DNA of 64,000 bases, taken from positions 339,996-403,995 of the forward strand of contig JXTB01000309.1 of the NCBI GenBank assembly GCA_002914805.1, written 5' to 3'. Position 1 is the first letter of the stretch; each line of letters opens with the position of its first letter. The position numbers and the translations under genes were made by a program. Shown here in pieces: positions 1 to 10,829 of this stretch. The stretch is from Parasponia andersonii. Its lineage: Eukaryota > Streptophyta > Magnoliopsida > Rosales > Cannabaceae. The notes beneath the pieces were generated by a model that saw only the letters and a program-made list of their open reading frames with translations, made no database searches and was not told where the DNA came from.

Positions 1-326
1 GCCCTCTTCCTTGGTAGATCATTAAAGACATATGGGTCACTACAAATTAAATAATTACTCAAAGCTAGCTTTCATACCTGATGAGAGGTAGTCACTTCTA
101 ATCTAGGTGCATACATATCTCAAGTCTATGTCAAACATGTCTAGTCACAAGAGCATAATATCTACTAAATCTAGACAAGCTAAAATATATTAGTCACAGT
201 AGCTAAGATCATTAAGCAAGGAGAATCACAAGTTAAACTTTAGCTAATAAGTAAAATCAAAAGTGATAGAACAAGGATAAGACAGTTCAATTATTATTAG
301 TTAATAGTCACTTGAACTACTTGATA

Positions 327-373
327 CACATGCACGCACACACATACACACACGCATACACACACACACACGC
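327..373. repeat. Imperfect (CA)n microsatellite
   Basis: CACACA runs interrupted by TG and TA, left of the copia RNase H remnant. Confidence 0.85.
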
Positions 374-479
374 ACATACTATTTTTTATTTTCACACACA
401 CACTAACTATTCTTTATTTTTACTTAATATATAAGACTAAATCACCTAATACATTATGAAATCTCTATATGAAATAGAG

Positions 480-1077
480 AAAACTCTAATAGTCTTGTGT
501 AATGATTCAAATCTTAGGACATTCAAGGATTTTGTAAATAAATCACCTAATTGTTTTTCTATTTCAACATGTTCTGTGCTTACCAATTTATGCTCTACTA
601 AATCATGAATGAAATGATATCTGATGTTTATTTGCTTTGTCCTAGAGTGCTAAATAAGATTTTTTTTTTTAAAAAATGTTTATATTATTTGTATTATCAC
701 AAAAAATAGTCACAGTGTTAAGCCTGATTCTATAATCACTAATTATTTGCTTCATCCAAAGGAGATAAGTACAACAACTACCTCTTGCAGTATATTCGGC
801 CTCAGTTCTAGATAATGATATGGAATTCTACTTCTTACTGTGCTATACAACAAGATTGTTTCCTACGTAAAAGCATCTACTTGAAGTACTTTTCTTGTCA
901 TCAAGGCTCCCAGACCAGTTACAAAACCCTACAAGAAAATGTTTATCCGAATCCTAAAGTCTAATATTCCATTCATATATTCGAGGATCCTCTTCACAGC
1001 TATAAGATGTGACTTTTAATGATTTGCCTGATATCGAGCACAAGCACCAACACCAAAATAGATGTCAGGTTGCTACC
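480..1077 (-). pseudogene. Ty1-copia RNase H domain remnant (end of pol)
   Basis: The minus strand encodes, in shifting frames, blocks typical of copia RNase H: PDIYFGVGACARYQANH near 1020-1074, then SGSLDDKKSTSSRCF near 860-910, then a DLFTKSLNVLRFESLHKT-like tail near 480-540. In intact elements this stretch directly follows the RT palm. Here it is separated from RT by the solo LTR at 1087-2721. At least one frameshift and several stops are present. It is a fragment of the same element as 2728-7914. Confidence 0.8.
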
Positions 1078-1086
1078 ATTGGTGTT

Positions 1087-2721
1087 TGCTGGAATAAATT
1101 TCAAGAAAATATTTTTATAAAATCATTTTCAAGAACACCATAGTTTTGTAAAATCAAGAAATGCAGCGGAATTAGTCTTTTAAAATTTTTCTTTTTACAA
1201 AATGTTTCGGGTCGTGATCTAATATAAATTAACTCTTGATCTAGATAAGAACAATACCGGGAATCGCTCCACAACCTTCTCGTCTTCCCATCTATTCTCA
1301 AAAACTGTTTGATTAATCTGGTGAGTGGTCACCTTCTTGATTCCCAACAAAGAGATCCGCAGACGAACAAGAAGACAATCTTCTCAAAATGATTTCTCTA
1401 GGTTGACCAAATACACCAAGGATGGAATCCCTAGGGTTGGCCAATTTTCTGCTCTCCCTCTCTCTCTGTTATGTGTATGTCACACTCTCTTCGCAAGGGG
1501 GTATTTCATATGTAGTGTTATATATATGTGTAATTAGAGAACTTTTCTCCTAACTATAGAGAGATTAGTAAACCCTAATGGGCTTATTGAGCTTGTTGGA
1601 CTCAACTGATCGTAAAATAATTATTGGGCTTTAATTTGAGCTAGACATGGGATAAGATGGATCCATAAAGCCCAAGCTCTAATAGACTATATACCCACTA
1701 TCATAATTAACTCTTAATTATGATTGGACCTTGTCCATTAATATTGGGGTACACCACTATAGGCCCAATATTGAACTCTTGGGATAAATGTCATTTATTT
1801 TCTGTGAAGCTTATTAACAATTAATTAGCTTGATTCATTTAGCATATACTATACATGTATACATACCCCTAATGCAATGCCATTCTAGTAGGGTGAAATT
1901 ATCGTATTACCCCTCTAGTACATATTTATCTTTGAGTTGCCATTTTTCATCTAATGGATAGTAGTTGATTATGGTGTTTGTATCCGCTTATATCAACATA
2001 GTCAAATTCACATAGTGAATACTGGGATCCTGGTTTATATTATCTAAGTACTTAAAAAAAAACTCAAAGTGACATCATATGCATGGTGTCCATCATGAAA
2101 AACGTTCTACACATTTCATATACCTTATCTTTCAAGATACCGAAGTTTGAACCATAAATCGGAATTAGTCCTTTAGTAACTCAAAAAGACAAAATACATG
2201 ACAGTAAGTTCGTTAATCACTAGGATTAAGGTCTTCTATAATAGCGCTAGATTAGTAAAATTAGAAATTTGAGTTGTGACACTTAACCTCAAATTCTAAT
2301 TCATTAAGTCTTGTTCAATGCTATTATAACTTTCTTATAATACACTAGTATTTCTATCCGAAGACTCACTTTGATAATTAGAGACTTTATTAATTAAGTG
2401 GACAACACTATATTTTATGGCATAGTAAAGTATTCCATCTTCAATATGCAGAATGCGAATAATTTAATTTAGACATAATGAAATAAAGAATATAATGTTT
2501 CATACATATGAACTCATCATACGAATAATTTTTATTACTTATTTCATGTTTTGGAATCTTTTAGATGTTTGTATAAGATAAACATACACATCAATGGGAC
2601 ATAAATGAAATAGAAATTCATAACATGAAATTTATTAATAACAAATAGATACTAAATTATTCAATAAATATTATTTATAATATCTAAATAATAAACTGCT
2701 TTATAAGACATTATTCCAATA
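1087..2721 (-). mobile_element. Solo LTR (copia-type) inserted in the RT/RNase H junction of the older copia element
   Basis: The 1.6-kb block has matching inverted ends, TGCTGGAATAA on the left and TTATTCCAATA on the right, as an LTR does (the right-hand TG/CA is mutated). It carries no coding region, and copia pol resumes on both sides. GCTACC occurs at 1072-1077 and 2722-2727. This may be the target duplication, but nine extra bases lie between the left copy and the LTR end, so the exact boundary is uncertain. The leader-like stretch at 1140-1560 (minus strand) resembles the R/U5 part of plant copia LTRs. Confidence 0.65.
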
Positions 2722-2727
2722 GCTACC

Positions 2728-4745
2728 TATCAGATATAATAGGCAACCTATTATGCTTTTGAATAGTGTGTGATCAATGTTGATTCCATTTTCATCTTTA
2801 CTCAACTTGATGTTTCTGCTTATTGGAGTTCACATTGTCTTTGATGTATCCATACTAAACCTTTAGACAATGGACTTGGCATAGTTTTCTTGTGAGATAA
2901 AAATGCTATTGTCATGTTATTTGATTTGAAGACTTACAAAGATATTTAGTTCTCTAACTATATTCATTTCAAATTATGATTGCATTAGTTTAACAAAATT
3001 ATGAGTATATTTCTCTCATGTTAAGCCAAAGATGATATCATCTGCATAAATTGAAGCATAAAGTATACATATTTCAAACTTCTTGATGAATAATATTTTA
3101 TCTGACCTACCTTTATGATATCTTTTGTCAAGTGAATAAGTGGTCAGCCTCTCGTACCAAGCTCTTGGAGATTGTTTCAAATCATACAAAACCTTTTTAA
3201 GCTTGTATACATGGTCAGGATGATGTGGATCCTTAAAATCTATAGGTTACTCTATATAGACATCTTCATTTAAAAAAGTACTTTTGACATCTATTTGATA
3301 GACTTTGAAATTTAAAATGCAAGTAATAGCTAGAAAAAATCTAATAGATTCTAACCTAGTAAGTGGTGCAAAAGTGTCATCAAAATCAATGCCTTTAACC
3401 TGCATGTAACCTTGAGCAATAAGCCTAGCTTTATTTCTAACCACATTCTCAAACTCATCAGTTTTATTCTTAAAAATCCATTTTATTCCTATGATGTTAC
3501 TAGTAGTTAACCTAGAAACTAATGTCCATACACCATTCCTAATGAATTACTCAAGTTCTTCATGTATACCTAAGATCTAATGTTTATCAACAAGAGCCTC
3601 TTTCACTTTTTTTGGCTCATGTTGTGACATGTAACATATATGACTTACCTTACTTATGTGTCTTCTTCTAGTAACAAGAACATCACTGGAATCACCAGTG
3701 GCTTTGTCTAGCAAATGAGCTTTTTGGATCTCTGAAGATGGTCCTCTCCTAGGCTCTTTTTATTGAGCTTATACCTATTTACTACTTGTGTCACCTGAAT
3801 CAGGAATTCCTGCTAATGTATCACCTGTTTAATCACTTATATCACCTATTCTGTCAGTATAATCATCTTATTTCTCGTGTGATAGATCAATAATAGATTC
3901 TACTAAATCTTCTTGAGAAAATTTAGAAAAATCATCTTTATCATTAGAAATAACATTTATTAATTTCATAACTATTTGAATACTAATGTTGTAGACTCTA
4001 AAAGCTCTACTTTTCTAAACATACACAACACACATACTTTTATTATTTTTTGAATCAAATTTTCCTAAGCATTCTCTATTATTAAGTACATAGTATCCGA
4101 ATACATACAGATAGTGAAGATTAGGTTTATTATCCTTCTATATCTCATATTGTGTCTGTCTTGTACTTGGTCTCAAATGCACATGATTATTGAGATAGTA
4201 AGCTATGTTTACAATTTTAACCCAAAGCTTATTAAAGAACCTCTTACTATTCAATATAACTCTGGCCATCTCTTGAATAGTCCTATTCTTTCTCTCAACC
4301 ACCTTATTTTGCTAAGGTGTTTTGGGAGCTGAAAATTAATAAAAAACACCCAACTCATTTTAAAATTTGGCTTACAAGATATTTTCAAATTCCTATCCAT
4401 GATTACTCTTAATTCTAACAACCTTTCTAATTTTGTATTGTTTCTCATTTTACACTCTAATGCCAAGATTTTTAAATATTTGAAAAGTATCCGATTTTTC
4501 TCTAGTAAAATCAACCCATGTGAAATAAGAATAATCATCAACACACACATAAATGTACGTCTTTCTAGCCATACTCTCAGTTTGAACTGGACCTATGAGA
4601 TCCATATGCATAAGTTCTAAATACTTACTTGTCACAAGATATTAAATTGACTTGTGTTGACTCCTTGTCTGTTTTCTCATTTGACACAGTCCACAAATGA
4701 AATTTTTGGGAGGTTGAAGGACTGGAATACCTTATTGAAAAATTA
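2728..4745 (-). pseudogene. Ty1-copia integrase and reverse transcriptase remnant
   Basis: From right to left on the minus strand: a GAG-pre-integrase tail (FICGLCQMRKQ near 4680), the integrase core (LELMHMDLIGPVQTES, 4560-4625), the integrase motif QNKVVERKNRTIQEMAR (about 4262-4312) directly after an in-frame TAG, the RT start (ARLIAQGYMQVKGIDFDDTF, near 3370-3430), LYDLKQSPRAWYERL near 3150-3200, and the catalytic YADDIIFG at 3025-3048. Homology continues to 2728, where the solo LTR begins. Multiple stops and frameshifts make it non-functional. The stop before QNKVV replaces CAG by TAG. Confidence 0.85.
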
Positions 4746-4749
4746 AGGT

Positions 4750-5718
4750 TTCAGTCTTACTCAATTTTATTTTGAAGATAATAAACATTTGATTAGGTAC
4801 TAATGTTTTAACTTGAGTGTATAATAATTTAAATGAAAAAGATCACAAGACATTCAAGATGGGTTACAGATAGAGCTTGTAGACAAAAATCATCTAAGTC
4901 TATAAATAGAAGTATTTTTAAGACTTGAAACAACTTTTAAACATCCTTACATAACTTATATTATATCTTCAAGTTGTTCTAATCAATTTTTGGGATTTAA
5001 ACTTTCAAATCCTCTTTTTCACAAAAATTATTTGAACCAGACTAGATCATATCTTGTATTTATATTTATTCTTTCTAACTTTACCTTGTATCAAACATCT
5101 TAAATAGATAGAGAGTCAAGTTGAGAGATTCAACAAAAACCAAATTATAATTGTGAGGTGAGGTTGGCATCAAATTCATGAACACATAATTTAGATGAGG
5201 TTGACACTAGAGTCTAAATAACATGTTGATGAGGTTGGTACCATTGTCTAAACAACCTGGTATAGGTGAGAGTAGGACCGAAGTCTACATAATCTATGGT
5301 TAGGCATGATAGAATCGGACTCAAGACTATTGTAAAAGTCGAGTAAGCCTAAGAAGATTCACTCTATTTGTACAAGTGTCGGTCAAGCCTATAATCTTGA
5401 TCTGATAGTAGAAAGCTCGAGCAAGTTACTAAGGGCCAGAGATGTAGGCAAATCATCGTATTTGTTGAACCTCGTAAAAATCAAGTTTGCATTTTCTCTA
5501 TCCTTATACTCTTTACTTTATTACAAACTATTTAATTATATGTTTGATATTTAGTGTGCTTAATTTACTTAGGAATATCGCTATATGTTTGGTATTATTA
5601 TTTATTTAACAGAAACTTTCAAAATAGTGGTATATAGTTTTGCATAGCTGAAAATTTTCTTAAAAAGTTTTAAAACCCAATTCATCCCCCTTTTTGAGTT
5701 GTCAATCTTGGGCTAACA
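4750..5718. mobile_element. Unclassified LTR-like insertion inside the copia GAG-pre-integrase region
   Basis: Copia coding (LGHLNFRD... near 5735-5795, minus) stops at about 5719 and resumes with PPKNFICGLCQ near 4700-4745. The roughly 970 bp between has no copia homology. Its right end, with AATTCATCCCCCTTTTTGA followed by GGGCTAACA, resembles the ends of plant copia or Sirevirus LTRs. I could not identify clean TG/CA termini or a target duplication, so boundaries are within about 20 bp and the class is open. Confidence 0.45.
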
Positions 5719-6976
5719 CACTTTTTATAGGTTGATATTTGGTGATTCTGATTATATCTCTGAAATTGAGATGACCAAGCATTTGATGTTACAATTATGT
5801 TTCTGTCAGATATGCTCTTTGGCATGTTTTGACATTAGTGAGAGTGTAGCAATTGTCACTTAACCTATAACCAGTCAAAACACAATCACTACAGCTATTC
5901 ATCACTTGGCAAGTCTATTGATTGAATTATACAGAAAGGTAGTCATGACACATTTGGATAATGCTAATCAGATTTGCCTTTAGTCCTTCCACCAGTAACA
6001 CCTTTTTAAGATTTGGAAGTCCCTACACACACAAATTTCCAATACTAAGAACTTGGCCCTTTTTGCCATCACCAAAAGTAATAAATCTATTAGTACTCTC
6101 ATGAAAATTAGTTAAAAATGATCTATGTCCAGTCATATGTCATGAGCATCCACTATCAAAATACCAATTTTCTGAATTATATGCAACTAGTGAATATATG
6201 CTACATGACATTTCACTTGCTTAGGAACCCAAACTTGCTTAACCTTCTTTTCACATTTTTCATGGTCAGCTTAGCTTTTTTTCTCATAGAATTCAACAAT
6301 TGTTAACACTTTAGTTAAATGTGACCTATTTTTTCATAGATTAGCAAATAGATATAAACTTTCTCACCTGTGGATGAGGCTCAGAATACTCACCAATATC
6401 TAGTTGTAGTTTCCTTTTAAATCTAAAATATTATACTGTAGTATTGCTTTTTGAGAGATAGAACTCTCACTTGCATAACTCAGACCTGATTTGTCTGTTG
6501 GATTTTGTTTAATTCTAAGCATTTGACTTAATTTTTCTGATCCTTTTGTTAGGTACAAAATCTTTTTGTTGGATTCATTAAGCTCTTTCTAAGTTTTGAC
6601 AAGTTGGTCCTGTTAATTCTACAGTCTTGCTCTCAAATCAGTGAGCATTTCCTCATATGCTCTCTTTCCTTCCTTGAGGTTACATATGAGAGCTTCTTGA
6701 ACCTTGACTTTGTTAGCCATTCTCAACTACGGATCATACACATTTTGATAAGCATTTTATTTGCTAGGGTCTAAAAACCGAACTTCATTTTCATCATCAG
6801 AATAGTCAAGAAGACTGTCTAGACATTGATATCCTTTTTTTGGATTTTGCAGCAAATGTCACAAAATTGCTTGCTGCATCAGAATCCTTTTATAACTCTT
6901 CTATTTTTTCTTTACTCTTACTCCAAGTAAAATTCATTGCATTTGCCTTTTTCTTGAGAATATTTATATATTCTAC
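5719..6976 (-). pseudogene. Ty1-copia protease and linker remnant
   Basis: The aspartic protease signature appears as WYFDSGCS, a stop, then HMTGHRSFL around 6100-6165 (minus), followed by FGDGKKGQV. The active-site DSG is retained. The stop after GCS is TGA where related proteins have Arg (CGA), a one-step deamination change. Downstream LGHLNFRDIIRI (5735-5795) is the start of the GAG-pre-integrase domain. The 6170-6976 part is a low-complexity linker between gag and protease, with repeated stops. Confidence 0.75.
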
Positions 6977-7914
6977 CTAAATGTGAACAAAATTACTACA
7001 CTCTCTATACTGTACTCCTTTTTGCCTATTATTGGAGTCTCTATCAGATCTGACTTCAGTACTATTGACTCTAGGCTGAGCTACATTTCTCCCTAAACTT
7101 TGTTGATTAGAAACTACTATTTTCATATTTTTATTAAGAAATTTTGAGTAATTCTTGGTTAACATAGCAAAGGTTTCTTCATCTAAATTTTTACCCCTTT
7201 CGATATTTAGATCCTCCCTCTCATTAGCTGTCTTCAATGCTACAACATAGCTTTTCTTCTTTTTGTTCCAAATTTTGAAGTTCATCTAATAAGTTATCAA
7301 GGAACTAATGAGCTCATCAAAGGTAATATCCTCTAGCTTCTTGCATACTTCGATAGCTGCAACTTTTGACCTGAACTTTTTTGGTAAAGATCTAATAATT
7401 TCTCAACTAACATAACATTAGAGTAAACCTTTCCAAAGGAAAAAGACTCATTAGATATATCATAAATCTTAGAATAAAAATCTAAAATAGTCTCATCTTT
7501 AGCATATGTAGATTTTCAAATTGACTTGTAAGCATCCTAACTCTAGATTGTTTCACTGACTTAGTTCCTTGATTTTTCTTTTCAAGTTTTTCCCAAGAAT
7601 ACTTAGCTACAGTACAATTTGAATTCACATTAAATTGATGAATATTAACAGAGGCCATAATTGCATTAATTTCTTTAGAGTTCTAATTAGCTAAATCATA
7701 TTCAAAAGTTGACCATTTTGTTTTCAAGTTTAAGCATTTCCTTACACTGGTCATTGGTTTCAACAAGAAGTGACCAACCATACACAATGGATGTCTAAAC
7801 TCTTTCATCAACGAACCTTAAGAAAGTTCTTATTCTAGCTTTCTAATATCGGTAATTTGACCTATCAAATAAGGGTAATTTAGAGATAGACCCACCTTCT
7901 CGTAGCTGATCCAT
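6977..7914 (-). pseudogene. Ty1-copia gag remnant
   Basis: The likely initiator ATG is at 7914-7912 and starts MDQLREGGSISKLPLFD, the usual opening of plant copia gag proteins. TGG is replaced by TAG within the next ten codons. The 102-codon open stretch at 6977-7285 ends in GVQYRECSNFVHI, a decayed CCHC zinc knuckle in which only one cysteine and the histidine remain. It lies about 100 bp from the primer-binding site, as expected for the first gene of the element. Confidence 0.8.
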
Positions 7915-8013
7915 TTCTGTAGAAAGATATAAAACAGAGCACAATTTCCAAACAAAATAGAGTAACACAACTTAGAAACTTAGATATCTCATTAAATATA
8001 GCAAGCAATAGAT

Positions 8014-8025
8014 GCTCTAATACTA
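8014..8025 (-). other. Primer-binding site of the copia element
   Basis: On the minus strand this reads TAGTATTAGAGC, two transitions away from the TGGTATCAGAGC complement of plant initiator tRNA-Met that copia elements use. It sits between the LTR and the gag start. Confidence 0.7.
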
Positions 8026-8027
8026 AA

Positions 8028-9144
8028 TTTTAAGTCAGGCTACTCATTTGACATGACAGAATGTTTAATTTGTAGAACTTTAAACAAATAGTTGGAAAAC
8101 ATAAAGAATAGACACAAAGCTTTTATTGTGGTTCAGCAAAACCGAGTTGTGCCTAAATCCATGAGACCTTATCTAGCAAGCAAATAATCCACTAGAAATA
8201 TGAAAGAGTACAAATACAGGTCTTATACAAAAATCTAGAATTCCTTTCTAGTTTGTCACCATTTTGCACTCTGATTTCCTCCGTGGAATTTGCTTCTTCA
8301 ACCTTATGCTAAACTCCTTTCAGGTTTCATTGATGAGCTTTCCAACTCTGGCAAGAATACACTGTTTTTTCTTGAAATCAAGTAACCATAGAGCTCTACC
8401 TTCTCACAGAAATCAATGGTGGACTCTATGGATAATAGAAAAATTAGAGCTAAACATACAAAACTTTAAGGAAAAGAAACTTGCTCATAAAGTAAGAAGG
8501 CCTCATAAAATATCTATGAAAGTAATGCTCAAAAGATGTAAATCAATCTAAAAAAAAAAGCTTCCTGTTTATATAGAAAAGTACAAAGTGACTTAGCTAA
8601 AAATGACAGTTGTCATTGCAATATCTAAATATGCAGTGACTCAAATATATCACACAAACTCAGATCTAAAAGTGGTATCTTGACAAAACAATCACACACA
8701 CTGTTTTGACTCGCAAATACCAATTGAACTCAGATCTAAAGGTGATATCTTAACATAACAATCAGTCACACAGTTAAGACACATAATATCAAACTTTTCT
8801 TGAAAATTCAAACTTAAAGATGTCGTATTGACAACATATGCTGAGACACAAATTTGACAAATAAGAACTCAATTCCAAACTAACAACTATGAATATGTTA
8901 AGCTAATTATCTAGACAAATAGACCATTAGACTTAATACCTAACCATTGAAACTAGTTTAGACAAAAACTTCAGAACTTTTGCTGCTTCCATTGAGTATT
9001 TTATCAAAATAATCTTAGAGTATGATTATACAGAAAAATACATACATACACAGGACTAAATATACAACTTAAGTATAACTTTGAAATATAGTTCATTACA
9101 TTTCAACAAGAAGATAAAATACCAAATTAAATCTTGCACTAACA
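8028..9144 (-). repeat. 5' LTR of the copia element
   Basis: On the minus strand the LTR opens TGTTAGTGCAAG at 9144, a typical plant copia LTR start, and it ends near 8028 next to the primer site. Length is about 1.1 kb. The inner end is degraded and does not show a clear CA. No coding capacity. The downstream flank begins ACTAA (9145-9149), a possible half of the target duplication. Confidence 0.6.
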
Positions 9145-9889
9145 ACTAATTCATTTATTTATTTGCAACTAATACAATCGACTGCTACAAAGAAAATATA
9201 AAACAATTCGACTTAGAAATGAAAAGAAATAAAAAAAAAGTTTTTGAACATTCAAAAGAAAGATAAGGGTTATTGTTAGCACATCCATCAAAGGCGTAAG
9301 TAAAGAAATTAGATGTAATAATTTGCTGATGAGCATCAAGCCCCTATAGCAACTCGGGTTTAGTTGGCTCATAATGACAATCTCGATGGGTAAGCATTAG
9401 CAAGCCATACTCTTACTGTGACCTCATGTCGCTCTCTGCGTCCGTGTGTCGCTTTTCTAAATAGGTCTCTAGGGCTTTTGTCCTATCTACCCTTTCCTTG
9501 TGATTGCCTTTCTTTTTTAGTGTTTCTCTACTCTTTGTCGTCTTCTTCCTTCTCTTAATCTTTTTTCTTTGGTTTAACAATCGTTTTTCTTTCTACTGTG
9601 GTGATGAATGGAAAAGTCAAGGTTACATAGTAGGACCTTGATGTCAAAAACCCAAAGAATCCAAGGTTCTTTTGAGAGTCTTGATGTTGTTCAAGATGTC
9701 GACGACACTTCCTTAGAGATGAAAAAGAACTTTTCGGGTAATGAACAAAATAATGAAACATATTTTTAATTATCTATACCAAAATATATAAAATAAAAGT
9801 AAGACAAAAATAAATTAAATGTGGTACCTCATAATTTATGAAGAAATTGGACTTCATAAAGGAGTTCAACACTAATGAACCAACGGATG
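9145..9889. other. Non-coding spacer between copia LTR and LINE
   Basis: No gene recognised. The stretch contains pyrimidine-rich tracts (9450-9600). It may include flank or the 5' part of the LINE, whose start I cannot place precisely. Confidence 0.4.
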
Positions 9890-10829
9890 ACTTAGACTTT
9901 GGAGTTTCACATTCTAGTTACAAATTCATGGGCTTCCTCTATTTTGAGGATCTCAAATCCAAAGTTTTGGGACATTTACCTGAGGTGGAAATCAAAACTT
10001 CTCTCTAGTACAAGCTGAGGCACCTTGATTAAATCAGTCATCAGTTATATTCCTATGCATAGTATGTCAACTTTCCTCATACCAAAATCCATTTGTAAGG
10101 ATATGGATAAAGAAGTCAGAAAGTTTTGGTGGAAAGACAATACTGATGTGAATAGGTTCTAGTGTCCTAAAGCTTAGGATAAAATTTGCCAACTTAAGTC
10201 TACTAGAGGGTTAGGCTTCAGACACTTCCATGACATAAATCAGGTATTTCTTGTTAAACTTTGGTGGAAACTTCAAACTGAGCCTGGTAAATTGAGGGTT
10301 AGAGCTCTAGTGGGATAAGTATTATAGCTCAAATGACTTTCTTAGATGTGCTCCATCTGCCTTGTCTTCTTGGGGATGGAAGTGATTCGTCAAGTGCAAA
10401 AATATCATATCAAAAGGCTTTTGATTCAGAATAGGCTTCAGGAGGTCTTTTAACATTCGGGAGGACCCTTGAATCCCATTTATGGATAATTTCAGGCCAA
10501 TTCCAAGATCAGATGCAGTAAGAAATACTCCATTAATTGTGGTTGAGCTGTGGGATGATAAGATCCATTTTTGGCATTTTCAATCGATTCAATTACTTAT
10601 TTGATGATTACTCAAATTCTCAAGATTCACTAGATGGGAATTGGTGGTATGACAAAGTGATCTGGATGGGTGCGAAAAACGTAAACTTTAATATTAAATC
10701 TGCATATATTCTTGATCAACAGGAGAGATTAATTCTTGACCTATCGGGGTGTTGGATAAGTTTTTGGAAGTCTAAAATTCATAAAAGGTGGAAGGTGTTT
10801 CTTTGGAGAGTTGCAACTAATATACTTCC
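9890..10829 (+). mobile_element. Plant LINE, 5' portion (RT C-terminus and start of zf-RVT domain)
   Basis: The plus strand encodes the post-RT region of plant L1-like LINEs: SYIPMHSMSTFLIPKSICKD near 10045-10105, then a FWWKD block, RGLGFRHFHDINQVFLVKLW near 10205-10265, and the zf-RVT segment WKSKIHKRWKVFLWRV near 10765-10815. Several stops and a frame change before 10537 make it a pseudogene. It ends abruptly at the gypsy insertion point (10829), and the same reading is picked up again at 23314. The RT catalytic core is missing, so the copy is 5' truncated. Confidence 0.8.
10825..10829. other. Target-site duplication CTTCC, left copy (gypsy element 1)
   Basis: CTTCC directly precedes the LTR start TGTTGTGCGG. 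The same five bases follow the 3' LTR at 23314-23318. This fixes both ends of the element and shows that it inserted into the LINE. Confidence 0.9.

Larger units (their letters stand above)
1..9144 (-). mobile_element. Degraded Ty1-copia LTR retrotransposon, minus strand, with two nested insertions
   Basis: Reading the minus strand from right to left, the parts come in copia order: an LTR ending at 9144, a tRNA-iMet-like primer site (8014-8025), gag start (7914), zinc-knuckle remnant, protease, GAG-pre-integrase, integrase, RT with YADD, and RNase H. Integrase before RT defines Ty1-copia. All frames are broken by stops and shifts. The body is interrupted by a solo LTR at 1087-2721 and by another insertion at about 4750-5718. 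The 3' LTR should lie left of about 480 and probably runs off the window; I could not align it to the 5' LTR by eye. Confidence 0.88.

Noticed and set aside
1..480. 3' LTR of the copia element
   Set aside because: Expected by position, but I could not align it to 8028-9144 by eye, so it is not called as an LTR feature.
9169..9761. Two minus-strand frames of 67-68 codons
   Set aside because: Low-complexity hydrophobic sequence next to an LTR; no motif and no conserved neighbour.
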